A stretch of 64,000 nucleotides of DNA. It comes from Metridium senile (lineage: Eukaryota; Cnidaria; Anthozoa; Actiniaria; Metridiidae). Under the pieces are notes generated by a model that was given only the letters and a program-made list of their open reading frames with translations, searched no databases and was not told the DNA's origin. Every line of letters begins with the position of its first letter. Position 1 is the first letter of the stretch. Positions 13,401-23,924 of the stretch are shown here, piece after piece. The position numbers and the translations under genes were made by a program. Location: positions 12,041,398 through 12,105,397 of the forward strand of contig OX459105.1 in NCBI GenBank assembly GCA_949775045.1, given 5' to 3'.

Positions 13401-16400
13401 GATAAACGGTTTTGAATGTCTCAAAAAGTGAGGCATAGACGAAGCAGGCTAATAATTTGTCTATAACAATACCACGTTTGCATTTTATCAATTTATCAAT
13501 TTTAGATAGTGCACTGTTTACTCTTACTATTACTGCTGCCAATAGGCCCTTTGCAGCTAGAGGTCACGTGACCCCACTTAACTTAAATCCATTAGCTGTG
13601 CCAAAATGATTTCTAGAAATGGAAAGAGCCTGTTGACATTAGCAAGAAGTTGAAGTTTCAGCTCTTGATTCTAAATACATAAGAAATGGTAAAAAAATAA
13701 AATTGGATATTTTCTTAGGATTCGTTTGGAAAAATAAAACTGGTGAGCAAGCCTTCCTTATTAAATATCAGGAAATATCCAATTTTATATTCCTTGCTAT
13801 TTTTTATGTTTTTAGAATCAAGAGCTAAAATTTTGACGTTTTGCTAATGTCGACATGCTCTTTCCATTTCTGGACATCATTTTGGCACAGCTGATGGATT
13901 TAAGGAAGGTGGGTCACCTGACCTCTAGCTGCAAAAGGCCTATAGACCATTTCAAAGTTCTCTTCCACCATCCTCAGCATCGATAGCGTGTACGTAATAT
14001 ATTCTTTAGAATTTGACTAAAGCCCGTGGAATTTGCAAGTGTTTCAATTGTTTGATAATGTGTACATTACATAAATTACCAAGGGCTGTAGTCAAATTCT
14101 AAAGAATGGTTAGTAGAAGAGAACTGGGCTCTTCTTATTTTGGGCAATCCAGCACCAAATCGAAACGTCGTTTTGGATTGGTTTTAAAAAACAATAGAGT
14201 CTTTCCAAACAATTACCCTAAACCTAACCAAACAATTATAAAGGTACTGACGGTTTAGGGTGGCCAACGAAAACGAAGCTTTCGGTGTGGGATATTCAAA
14301 CGAAACATGACCACACTAAGTTTGTAGCTTCATAACTTTACTCGATTTACATGAAGACTGACACTTCACTGACAGAAGTGGTATACATGTATAGTACATA
14401 TTAGCATATCTAGGATAAACAATGTCAATTCAATACAATAAAGTTCATTGTAATTCTTTGTTCAATTGTTCATCTGTATTACTGGTTATTTTGGTGTTTA
14501 TGCTCAACTAAATCTTGTTTCCTGCTTGTAGGAGTTTGGTGAGAATGTTGTTTCCTGTATGTTTTCACGCGAATGGAGTACACGGGAAACAGCACTGCGC
14601 AGACTCAGTAAAGACTTGGATTTAATTCTTTCAAATAGCGATGATAGGACAACATCTATGACGTCACTCGAGGCTTGCTGTTCGCTGTTGTCTATGATGT
14701 GTGGTGACCCTGTGTACAAGGTCTATGTCGCTGCACTGGTAAATTCTCAATTTTTTTTAGTATTGCTCATTTATTCATTCCTTCCTTCACTAATTTGTTC
14801 ATAACTCGATTAATTAATTTAAATAATTTATTTAATATTGCGATAGGTAATATAATCAAATTTTTAACTCCGTTAAAAATGTTAACTTAACTTTACTGAT
14901 ATTTCGAGCTTCAGCCCTTTGTCCTTTTTACTCCGACGAAGGGCTAAAGCTCGAAACGTCAGTAAAATTAAGTTGACATTTTTTACGATGCTACAAATTT
15001 CATTCTATTACCTATCGTTTATATCCAACACCGACGCAGCCTATACTAGTTTACTCGCTAGTTTCCATTTATTTATTTATTAATCCATCCATTCATTCAC
15101 CCCCATGTTTTCATCTTTATTAGTCGATCTCATTTATTTATGGATTTTCGTTTGCAGAGAACACTCCGTGTAATGCTTGGTCTAACACGGTACATCAGCG
15201 AAGACGATAAAGCTGCTCTGCAGACTTTACTTCGTCCTGTCATGGAAACTATTATGTCAAAATGCTCTGATGGAAACAGGTACGATGTTTGAGAGTACGT
15301 TACAGCCTGATGCGAAAAATTATAAATAAATCACTGTTTTACTTCGAGATATGGGGAGTCGTTACTGAATATCCCTAGCCAGAGGCTGTTGTTTAAGTAT
15401 TCGACACACTCACTACCCGCAGATTAAATACGCCATTTCCAAGAAGTTTGTCAACCTTCAATGGATTAGTTCAGAGCTAACTGACTTACTAATAGTCCCC
15501 TTCACAGTTTCTTGCGCCATCTTGAAAGGTAGCCAGGCTTTGAATAGAAGCAAGAAGAAAGTTGAGTTTGAAATGATAGAGACCTTTTAACACATTCCGG
15601 GACAATTATTCACGTGTCTCTATCATTACAAGCTCAACGTTCGTCTTGCTTCGAGGCAAAGGCCTGGTTACCTTTCAAGATGGCGCAGGGAACTGTTAAG
15701 GGGACTATTGTCTGTGTGTCTGACTGATTAACTGACTGACTTTGTGACTTACTGACTGGCTGATTGATTGACAATTTTCTCAGGGATACCTGCTTTTACA
15801 ACTTGATTTCAAGATTACTTGACTTGTTAGAAATGTATGGTTTGTTTTAACGATTGTCATTATTCATTGTGTTGTTCTAGACGAATCAGCGCACTGTCAA
15901 TCAAAGTCCTCATCGAAATCTGCAAGGATGAAAACGGGGAGCTGGCACTAGGAAGAATGCTCGTCCAAAATAACAACCAATCACTCGGGGGACTGGGCTT
16001 CATGCTTACATGCATACTAACTACTGCGCATGAATACGCCACATGGCCGTGGTGGCTTGGGCGCTTGTGTTTCTTACAAAGACTTTTAGAGGAATACGTT
16101 GATTCGTTTATACTTGAGCCAGATGGTCCAGAAATATCCCTGGATAATAGTGTTGGTGTTATTGTTCAGGAAGGAAACCATATCGATGGCAATAGCATAT
16201 ACAGTGATAACATGACACGACTAATGTCAGTCTTACGGTTTGCGATATTAGCTGGACAATGCAGCCATACAATGGTGTCTAAACTCGCCATTACGATTCT
16301 GCTTGGTTGTACAAGTCTTGCAGCTAGCTGTCCGTCAGCTTTTGTGCATATCAAAAAACTAGTATCCAAGCTTAAACCCTCGCAACGCAGCATCCTCCAG

Positions 16401-19400
16401 CGCCGTTTAGCCACGTTATCACGAACTACAAGTGTTGAGAATAGTGATGGTGATAGTAGTCCTCTAAGCGAGGTCAGTGCGGCGATCCTGGATAGTGAAA
16501 TAGACGAGTCGGTTGCTGGCTCTGAGAGCTCAAGTGGGTATTTTTCAACGCCGCGTAGAATCGGCTCTACTTCAACTGGAGAAGATTCTGAGAATCTTTC
16601 CGAATCAGATTTACTACAATCGATCGTAGAATCACTCAAGAGGCCCAACTTTTTATGTCTTAATTTACCACGAAACATCGCCTCGCCCACTAGGGATATA
16701 GATTCGTTAGAATGGTCTCGTTCTGAAGGCGAGTCTCCTCGTTTACCCCCCGTCAAGGTTGTAGCTGATAATAAATGTCAAAAGAAGATTGAGGAGGAAG
16801 AAAACGAGGCCGTTGCCAGGGCGATGGAGGTGTCTGTACAGGAACGAGGCCCACCGACTATTCCCAATCTACGACCGAGTGTCGGTGAAGATGAAATGGT
16901 TATAGTCTATACACAACCTGAGGTATGTATTGTCTCCAGTCTCTCGCTTGTTGACTCGGATATTCAGCTAAATTTGCCAAGCGTCATTGAAATAACTTTA
17001 TGACTAATCATTTGATGGAAAATAAATTAAGTGAGCAACTGAATAAGAATACGTTCAATTCCCTCCAAGGGCTAGGTGAGCTAGCAAATTAAATCTTGTT
17101 TTATTTGTTTTCTCAGAATACGAATGAATGCGAATGAATTATAGCACTCAATTCAAAATAAACAACACAAAGCATGCTGGGGAGTAGTTGCCATGGGTCT
17201 AAAGGCGCGGGCAAACGGTTTCAACATCCGTTCGATTTTGTTGAATGGCAATGTTTTAACGCTTTTAAACTCTTTCAACATTGTTGAAACGTGTTGAATC
17301 GATGTTGAATTGATGTTAAAAGAGTTTAAAAGCGTTTAAACATTGCCATTCAATAGAATCGAACGGATGTTGAGGCAAATGTTGCAACTGTTTGCCCGGG
17401 CCTTAACACTTAATTAAATTCACTTAATAACAACAACAACAACAAAAACAACAAAAACAGAAGGCATTATGGTTATTGTTATTTGGTTGTTTTGTAGTCC
17501 ATTGAAAAAGCTGCGAATACCAAACATCTCTATATGGAGAACATCCATTGGAAGAAAGGAGAGCTACTGGGCACTGGTGCGTTTTCGTCGTGTTATGCCG
17601 CTAGAGATGTGTTTACTGGTTCGTTAATGGCTGTTAAACAGGTATAGATAACCCAGCCCTCAGTGATTGACTCAAAACTAAAGCCTGGTTCACACGAGCG
17701 TCATAATCATAAGCAATAATTTTCTATCCCCTGGGGAATTAGAAAACAAAGACCAAAATTTTTCCTTTTCTAATTTCTTTTGTTTTTCTTTTGATCATAA
17801 TTACGATTATGACGCAGTGTGAACCAAGCTTAACACATAGAGCAAATGCAGTTAAACATGAAATAATATCAAGGAAATTCTAACAAATAGTCACTATTTA
17901 GTGACTAATTGTTGTACTAGAGTGAAGACATTTAGAGTGGTTTTCATTAACCCGTGAAACAAAGTGTAATAGGGAAAGAGTGATAAAGTGTATTAAATAG
18001 TGCTATTGAACAAATGATTATAAAACACAAAGTTAAAGTTAAAGTGTAATAAAGTGTAATAAAGCACATTACGCTAAAGTGTGTTTCACGGGTTAATGAA
18101 AACCACTATCAAGGAAATTCTAACAAATAGTCACTATTTAGTGACTAATTGTTGCTACTAGAGTAAAGTCATTTAACCCGTGAAATAGATATTAGACTAA
18201 TACACCTTAGCAGTCTATAATTCCATTGTTTTCTTTTGTGTCTATTTGACTATTACACTTTAGCAAGGAATTTTTATTTCACGGGTTAAATGCCTTCACT
18301 CTATTCGCCCAGAATCAATAGAGTGGTTTTCATTAACCCGTGAAACAAAGTGTAATAGGGAAAGAGTAATAAAGTGTATGACTGTGTAATAGTGCTAGCT
18401 ATATATTGAACAAATGACTATAAAACACAAAGTGAAAGTGTAATAAAGTGAAATAAAGCATATTACGCTAAAGTGTGTTTCACGGGTTAATGAAAACCAC
18501 TCTAATACAACAAAGGATATTGAGGTCTTTTGTGTATTACTCCATTGTCTCAAGATTTTCTGGTTGAGCGATAGTGGCAAAATAGTTACTATTTGTTAGT
18601 ACTTTCTTAGATTGCATTTCATGGTGTAACTGCATTTGCTCTACTCACTACTAATTCCTCATAATTGTAAGTCGCGTGGCTGCAAAGTGCACTTTAAAAA
18701 AGCACTACTGAAAAACTGACAGCAACCAAAACCACATACTTCCCCTCCGCACCCACCCGCATCTGTTAAATTGCTAGTGTAAACGGGCCTTTAGTTTTCT
18801 TGTCCATGTTTCATCACATCTAACATTTGCATTTTAAACTGTAGGTGTCCTTCTGTCGTAACTCTAAGTGTGAACAAGAGAAGGTCTGCCAATCAATAAT
18901 GGATGAAATTACAATACTAGGGAAACTACAACACCCTCACCTTATAAATTGCCTTGGTGCTACCAAACATACGGGACATTTCAATATATTCTTAGAGTGG
19001 ATGGCAGGTAAGATAATTGCTTTGTATACAGCGCTTTGAAAAAGGTTATCCAATGTAAGATTCCAAGACGGAGAGGAATTCTAATACGGCTATTTTCAGA
19101 AACCTTGTCCAAAGAAATATGTCATATAATATAAGATAATTGCTTTGTATACAGCGCTTTTAAAAAGGTTATCCAATGTAAGATTCAACGATGGAGAGGA
19201 ATTCTAAGCTTACGGCTATTTTCAGAAACGTTGTCCAAAGAAATATGTCATGTAATATAAGATAATTGCTTTGTGTACAGCGCTTTTTAAAAGGTTATCC
19301 AATGTAGAATTCAACGATGGAGAGGAATTCTAAACTTACGGCATTTTTCAGAAACGTTGTCCAAAGAAATATGTGGTTCCAGAGGCCAGCTGTACAAAGC

Positions 19401-21487
19401 CTGGATAAAGTTATTCACTTGTTGATAGGAATACATTTGCTCAGTGGTTTGACTATAAACTGTCAGGCCCGGTTTGGACAGCGAAGCCTATTATTTGAGT
19501 TCATTTTAACTAGATTCGGCACATGTGAAATCCGACGTCTAAATCGAGCCTCATTTGAGTGAATAATGTTTTGTTTTAAGGTGGGTCAATATCCGTGCTG
19601 TTGTCCAAGTATGGTTCATTCGAGGAAGCAACACTGATCCGATATACAAGACAAATACTGCAGGGTGTGGCATATTTACATCAGAATCAAGTTATTCATA
19701 GAGACATTAAAGGTATTACATTTATCTCCAAAAAGGATCCAGGTGATTTCGCGCGCGCATTTCGTTCCTTGGATTCTAAGTCTTGTTATAGGTGGACGTA
19801 CAGTGGCGTATTTTATTATGGTTTTGCCAACCAACCATTGTAATTAAAACAAAGAAAATTAGAAAATATATTGTGAAAATGGTTGGTAAATAAGCATCAC
19901 AATACCAACACTTGTAAACAATACGTTGACCTATTGCATGGCTTTCACTACTCACAATGCTGTTCTTGTATTTTACAGGTGCTAACATTTTAGTAGACTC
20001 GACTGGTCAAAATATCAGAATAGCAGATTTTGGTGCTGCTGCACGACTGGCGACTCAAATCACAGGGGCTGGAGAGTTCCAAGGACAGCTCTTAGGTACC
20101 ATAGCATTTATGGCCCCGGAGGTACGTTTACTGACAGCAAAATGTTAATGATAATGTTGATTATGAAATATAAGGATGATGTTTGATAACAGTTATTATA
20201 CAATGATGATGATGACAATGATGATGACGATGATAATAATGATGATGATGATGGCAATGATGGTGCTGAAGAAGATGATGATGATGATCAGTGAAGACTA
20301 TGATAGTGCTGAAGAAGATGATGATGATGATCAGTGAAGACTATGATGGTGCTGAAGAAGATGATGATGATGATCAGTGAAGACTATGATGGTGCTGAAG
20401 AAGATGATGATAATGATCAGTGAAGACTATGATGGTGCTGAAGAAGATGATGATGATGATCAGTGAAGACTATGATGGTGCTGAAGAAGATGATGATGAT
20501 GATGATGATCAGTGAAGACTATGATGGTGCTGAAGAAGATGATGATGATGATGATGATCAGTGAAGACTATGATGGTGCTGAAGAAGATGATGATGATGA
20601 TGTTGACAATGGTGTGTATGTGACATAATAATATGATAATGATAAGATTGTCAATCATTATTTACATCATTGCCACATCTTCAACATTTATATATCGTCT
20701 CCCACGTCTCGTCACCACTAACCCTCCCTACCCCCAACTACCTGTATTTTTTATTTTATTTATTTTATTTTAATCAATATTTATACAGGAATGTCTAATT
20801 TAGCATAGCTAGTTTAAATAGAGCCCTGTTGTATCATCAATACTAAAGTACAAGTCATGGTATGTTGTAGGTTTTGAGAGGCGAAAGTTACGGTCGTAGT
20901 TGTGATGTGTGGAGTGTAGGATGTCTTCTTGTCGAAATGGCAACAGGGAAGCCACCGTGGAATGCTCACGAACATTCTAACCACTTGGCTTTGATATTTA
21001 AAGTAAGTCAGTTATAAAAGCTTAAATAAGAAACTTGTTTGTTTGTGTTTAAGTTTCTTTGGCTGTTTCTTTGTTTGTCTGTTTTTTTTAAGTGTTTGTT
21101 TGTTTCTCTGTTTTTGTTTTTAAAAGTGTTTGTTTGTTGTTTTTTTGTCTGTTTTTAGTTGTTGTTTTTTTGTCTTTTTCTTTTGTCTGTTTTTGTTTGT
21201 TTGTATGTCTAGTTTGTTTGTTTGTCAGTTTTTGTTTGCTAGCATGTCTTTATTTTATAGTTTGCTTGTTGCGTTTTCCTTTTATTTTTTTCAATTTTCT
21301 TAAAATTTATATTATGGTGGTTTTTTTTCAGATTGCCTGTGCTACCGCGCCTCCCGAGATTCCCGAATCCCTGAACCCTGCTATTCGCGACGTACTTCTA
21401 AGATGTTTTGAACAAAAACCAGAAGATCGACCCCCGGCAATGGAACTATTGAAACATCCTTTGTTTACGCAAGTAACAAGTTCATAG
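4413..21487 (+). CDS. MAP3K1: MAP3K1 (MEKK1) orthologue: SWIM and RING fingers plus MAP3K kinase domain, 17 exons
   Basis: Exons: 4413-4540, 4667-4772, 6586-6651, 7929-8168, 8620-8733, 10740-11022, 12123-12216, 13216-13360, 14532-14738, 15158-15279, 15881-16922, 17498-17641, 18845-19007, 19581-19712, 19979-20121, 20871-21002, 21332-21487. All junctions are GT-AG and phase-consistent, giving 1138 residues (human protein about 1500). Residues 101-218 hold the SWIM region ([20 protein letters not shown], then [10 protein letters not shown] at 182-191). RING cysteines run from CPIC (281-284) to CPLC (326-329). Exons 9-11 match the helical/TOG-like region of MEKK1 ([11 protein letters not shown]). 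Kinase about 867-1130: glycine loop GTGAFSSC, Lys896 in MAVKQ, HRDIK with Asp993, DFG at 1012-1014, then MAPE; catalytically intact. MEKK1 acts upstream of JNK/ERK and as a RING E3 ligase (family knowledge). The central Ser/Thr-rich linker is shorter than in vertebrates. Confidence 0.95.
6073..6265. mobile_element. Foldback element in MAP3K1 intron 2
   Basis: Inverted arms with the core AAGGAATTCATT on the left and AATGAATTCCTT on the right, extending outward to CCTAATTGCCAGAA and its imperfect complement. The loop is about 30 bp. Non-coding. Confidence 0.55.
6655..7640. repeat. GATGAT-type degenerate satellite in MAP3K1 intron 3
   Basis: Purine-rich GATGGTGAT/GATGATAGT-like sequence with duplicated blocks: the stretch starting GATGGAAATGATTGTTTAAG occurs near 6864, 7250 and 7425. 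It reads open in several frames because of composition. A foldback element interrupts it at 7036-7240. Intronic and non-coding. Confidence 0.7.
7036..7240. mobile_element. Foldback MITE inserted in the GATG satellite
   Basis: Arms of about 90 bp: GTTCCCATTTAAATCTGTAC at the left and GTACAGATTTAAATAGGAAC at the right, with inner cores GTGTGCTAAACACACAGATC and complement. The loop is about 25 bp. GATG repeats flank both sides. Confidence 0.7.
7820..7905 (+). repeat. LINE/SINE-like 3' tail
   Basis: The motif GTAAAGCGCTATGAGC followed by AGCACTATATAAATGAGGC and an ATT-type run resembles the 3' tails of L2/CR1-like elements and their dependent SINEs; a comparable tail occurs at 48790-48850. Only the tail is recognisable. 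Confidence 0.35.
8838..9310 (+). repeat. ATTCT/ATTCC pentanucleotide satellite, first block
   Basis: About 470 bp of alternating ATTCT, ATTCC and ATCCT units in MAP3K1 intron 5. Long reading frames (Ser-Ile-Leu-Phe-Tyr repeats) across it are artefacts of the 5 bp period. The block resumes at 10054 after two inserted elements. Confidence 0.9.
9323..9944. mobile_element. Non-autonomous DNA transposon with ~25 bp TIRs
   Basis: The left end TTTTAGTATCCAACAACTTA (from 9323) is matched by its complement TAAGTTGTTGGATACTAAAA at 9925-9944. The interior has no coding ORF. It interrupts the pentanucleotide satellite. Its right ~390 bp recur, diverged, at about 43480-43872 in an intron of the second lectin gene, so it is a dispersed family. 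Confidence 0.75.
9945..10053. mobile_element. Small palindromic element abutting the transposon
   Basis: CAATTAGACC at 9945 is matched by GGTCTAATTG at 10044-10053, with internal arms around GGGCTACGG / CCCGTAGCCC. It lies between the transposon and the second satellite block. The same CAATTAGACCTCTCGCCCTC start follows the related element at about 43868. Confidence 0.6.
10054..10540 (+). repeat. ATTCT/ATTCC pentanucleotide satellite, second block
   Basis: Continuation of the 8838-9310 satellite after the inserted elements, about 485 bp, ending just before exon 6 of MAP3K1. Non-coding. Confidence 0.9.
11790..12065 (-). mobile_element. tRNA-derived SINE
   Basis: On the minus strand the head (about 12064-11986) reads like a tRNA: an A-box-like GTGGCCTAGCGGTGAGAGCG and a B box GGTTCGAGTCCCG about 40 nt apart. 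The body that follows (TTTTTCTCTGGGTTATCCGG) is unrelated to tRNA. Lies in MAP3K1 intron 6. It could be a tRNA pseudogene, but the attached body favours a SINE. Confidence 0.65.
12300..12600 (+). pseudogene. LINE reverse-transcriptase 3'-end relic
   Basis: The plus strand around 12405-12505 encodes, with stops, a decayed C-terminal LINE signature ([31 protein letters not shown]), matching the usual LWNSLP...FK..LKTHLF pattern of L2/CR1-type elements. It ends in an ATT-rich tail near 12575-12600. Heavily truncated. Confidence 0.5.
12601..13215. other. Rest of MAP3K1 intron 7
   Basis: AT-rich intronic sequence. I see no gene, clear repeat or RNA structure. Confidence 0.5.
13543..13942. mobile_element. 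~400 bp foldback element
   Basis: Long imperfect arms: TAGGCCCTTTGCAGCTAGAG at the left and CTCTAGCTGCAAAAGGCCTA at the right, with inner matches such as TGTGCCAAAATGAT / ATCATTTTGGCACA. Almost the whole element can pair. MAP3K1 intron 8. Confidence 0.7.
13956..14125. mobile_element. ~170 bp foldback element
   Basis: Arms AGTTCTCTTCC...ATTCTTTAGAATTTGACT on the left and AGTCAAATTCTAAAGAAT...GAAGAGAACT on the right. It follows the previous element after 13 bp. Non-coding. Confidence 0.6.
14841..15017. mobile_element. Foldback element, ACGTTTCGAGC family
   Basis: Inverted ends CGATAGGTAATA / TATTACCTATCG, with inner arms ATTTCGAGCTTCAGCCCTTT and complement. A related arm (GACGTTTCGAGCTTTAGCCC) occurs near 39431, so it is a dispersed family. 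MAP3K1 intron 9. Confidence 0.55.
15491..15709. mobile_element. ~220 bp foldback element
   Basis: Left end AATAGTCCCCTTCACAGTTT is complemented by AACTGTTAAGGGGACTATT at the right, with inner arms around GCGCCATCTTGAAAGGTA. MAP3K1 intron 10, non-coding. Confidence 0.65.
17199..17405. mobile_element. ~205 bp foldback element
   Basis: Arms CGCGGGCAAACGG...CATCCGTTCGATT and complement, with inner palindromic TTTTAAACTCTTTCAACATT / complement. MAP3K1 intron 11. Confidence 0.65.
17681..17831. mobile_element. ~150 bp foldback element
   Basis: AAGCCTGGTTCACACGAGCG at the left and a complementary GTGTGAACCAAGCTT at the right, inner core GTCATAATCATAA / TTACGATTATGAC. It starts 39 bp after exon 12 of MAP3K1. 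Confidence 0.6.
17936..18107. mobile_element. MITE, AGTGGTTTTCATTAACCCG family, copy 1
   Basis: Terminal inverted repeats of about 26 bp (AGTGGTTTTCATTAACCCGT and complement). A second copy is at 18322-18501. A 50 bp direct duplication (AAGGAAATTCTAACAAATAG) lies on its left at about 17872 and on its right at about 18112. Confidence 0.75.
18160..18303. mobile_element. Inverted-repeat element related to the ACCCGTGAAA family
   Basis: AGAGTAAAGTCATTTAACCC at the left end and a complementary GGGTTAAATGCCTTCACTCT at the right. It lies between the two copies of the related MITE and shares the TTAACCCGTGAAA core. Confidence 0.55.
18322..18501. mobile_element. MITE, AGTGGTTTTCATTAACCCG family, copy 2
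   Basis: The same ~26 bp inverted ends and near-identical interior as 17936-18107, with small insertions. Intron 12 of MAP3K1. Confidence 0.75.
19008..19380 (+). repeat. ~125 bp tandem triplication beginning at the exon 13 splice donor
   Basis: The motif GATAATTGCTTTGTATACAGC recurs at 19012, 19135 and 19261 with conserved downstream sequence (GTTATCCAATGTA, CAGAAACGTTGTCC). The first copy starts with the functional GTAAG donor; copies 2 and 3 read ATAAG at that point and so lack the GT. Confidence 0.75.
20240..20610 (+). repeat. ~43 bp minisatellite in MAP3K1 intron 15
   Basis: About eight tandem copies of a unit containing GATCAGTGAAGACTATGATG and GTGCTGAAGAAGATGATG, with a variable number of GAT triplets. 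Non-coding. Confidence 0.85.
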
Positions 21488-22495
21488 CATACGTACTAGA
21501 TACCGGAGGCTTACGCTAGTCATGGAGAAAACGCTAGAAACGTACGCAGAAACGTCAGTTTCTTATGCAGGTTATTGGCAAGACGTACGCAGAGCTAGAG
21601 ACGCCGCTTATTCAAGTCACAGAATAACGTAAATAGATATCCCGGGGGCTTACGTTAGAAACGTACGCAGAAACGCCAAGGCCCCATGGGTAAAACGTAC
21701 GCAGAGACGCAAGTACGTTATGGAGAAGACGTACTCAGAGATTCAAGTCACAGAATAACCTAGATACGCAACCGCTTTACGCAGGCCACATTCTTAACGT
21801 ATCATGAGATGCCAAGGATTAACGCTAGTCATACGCAACTACGTTAAAACAAAACTACCGTCTCACGCAAACCACTCGTACGCTCAGAATTATCGCATAA
21901 CCACACTCAAGCTAAACCTAGACAACGTATAGGTCACGCTTTTTTAACTCACGCATGAAAATGACGGTTTTGCGTCATTCAAACGCTAATGAGCTACGTC
22001 GTAATATGTATTGATTTGTTTTATGATCTCAGAGTATAATTTTGCGTAATTCCATTAACTTAAACTTAGGCAGCAACGTTAATTTACACATGTTGCGTTA
22101 ATATCACTGACAAAATGTGTTGCTTTCTATCACAACCTTCCCAAAAACATATTTACGTAAGCAATAACGCAACATGTTATCCTATGTCCTATAATAAGTT
22201 ACGCGATAAAAACACATTCGAAGCCCAAATAACGCATTCGATCTCACGCGCTTTATTTACGCACGTCATACGCGTGGACTCACGTATTTCTCTCACGTTC
22301 ACGTTTTGTTATCTCCACGCTAAGAAGGAAAGCTGGAGGTTTTTGGTTGGTAAATTTAAGAAACTATCCTGTTCTGTTTCTCTTCAAAGAAGATGTGAGG
22401 CGAACTTCTTTCTGAAACGGTTTAAGTGTTAACCGGCTTTCCTACGAAAAATCTAACTTTCATATTAAACCAGACAAAATAAAAACAAATAAATT
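21488..22495 (+). promoter_or_regulatory. MAP3K1 3' UTR, ACG-rich, with two poly(A) signals
   Basis: After the stop codon about 840 bp are unusually dense in the trinucleotide ACG (about 45 by my hand count between 21488 and 22325), often as TACGCAGA or AACGTACGC. Two AATAAA hexamers occur at 22478-22483 and 22488-22493, suitable for polyadenylation. UTR extent is inferred. Confidence 0.5.
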
Positions 22496-22688
22496 TCCAC
22501 CCTCTTTTCATACGATTGTATATAATAGGATTTTCTCAAATGTAAATATAGTATTTTAGGTTTTATTTCCGAACAGACCATGTTTTATACAATCAATATA
22601 TATGTATATATATTAATAGATTATATTGTAATTATATTAATTTGGAAATGACTATTACAGTGTGAATCAAAAAACCGTGGGAACCCAG

Positions 22689-22836
22689 AAATATTTTAGA
22701 AATCGTTTATTGTTCGTTGATCACAAACAACTCAAACTACAAAACGTTTATCATACTACACATCAGTCAAACTTCTTGCGGTGATATAGTTGGTTTTGAG
22801 TTGTTCAACGAACAGAAAACGATTTCTAAAATATTT
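22689..22836. mobile_element. Foldback element downstream of MAP3K1
   Basis: AAATATTTTAGAAATCGTTT at the left and complementary AAACGATTTCTAAAATATTT at the right, inner arms around GTTCGTTGA / TCAACGAAC. Intergenic. Confidence 0.6.
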
Positions 22837-23024
22837 GTGGGTGGCCACTGTTTTGTGATTGTAATTTGTTGTCGTTACAATTATACTCAATTAAAAATTA
22901 AAACCGCCTGTTCAGATGTGCAATTATTATTTAACTTCTTGTTATACTTCTTACAGAATCATTACATCTCTTTTGGGAAAATTACTTAAGAATCTTGTAG
23001 AAATTCTTATTTTAAGTTGCTTTT

Positions 23025-23490
23025 GTTAAAGTGCACCTGACGCCTTTCATGATATTTTGCGAATCTGTTGTACATGAGGTGTATAATAAGTGTACTTAAT
23101 TTTTCTTGATGTCGACCTCCTTTCTGAGATATAAACATTTGAAATCTGAAAATGCAAATGAAGTTACGTCATTCCAGGCCTTATTAAATATACCGGCAAA
23201 AGTTCTTTGGAAATAATTATAGCAATTTTTTCAAGCTCAATATCTGTATTACTAAAATTCACACTACCATGAACATTTTTACTACTTTACAAAAACAAGC
23301 TTTCTGTCAGCTTTGAAACAAAACTTTGACAAATTCCTGGGATGACGTCACCTCATTTGCATTTTCAGATTTCAAATGTTCATATCTCAAAAATGAAAGG
23401 TCGACATCAATAAATATTAAGTACACTTATTATACACCTCATGTACAACAGATTTGCAAAATATCATGAAGGGCGTCAGGTACACTTTAA
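23025..23490. mobile_element. ~465 bp inverted-repeat element
   Basis: Long arms of ~150 bp: left with GAGGTGTATAATAAGTGTAC and CTGAAAATGCAAATGA, right with the complements of both. The interior is AT-rich and lacks a coding ORF. Intergenic between MAP3K1 and the first lectin gene. Confidence 0.7.
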
Positions 23491-23924
23491 GTTGAATTTA
23501 TGTGAAAAGCTTTCTCCCGACGATAAAGTGTTTCGTCTGCAAAATGATGCACAAATATGCAATATGGTTTGAATTCATGTGTTTTGGTTGTAGCGTCGAC
23601 AATTAGAAGCAACACAAAAAGGGTCATAACTGTCAAGGACCTGAAACCATCAATAAACACTCAATCTGACTATTCGATCAAAACTATTTTAAACAAGACT
23701 ATTAATATCAGGAATTAAGTCAATTTAACTAAGATTATTAAAATATGTACTTGTTTATCTTTGGTTTGCAATAAATATCCATTCTTGAAAATGACGCCTT
23801 CGAAACGTCGAGAAAAAACCTTGTCGTTTTGAATTTTATTCTTAAAACATTAGGTGTCGTCGATACTAGTGTATATCGGCCCTTAGCCTAACGCATGCAG
23901 AATTTGTGCAGTGCCACGAATCAG

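Noticed and set aside
14504..16756. Minus-strand ORFs opposite MAP3K1 exons (e.g. 14504-14719, 16166-16756)
   Set aside because: They are antisense shadows of exons 9 and 11, which carry recognisable MEKK1 protein sequence on the plus strand.
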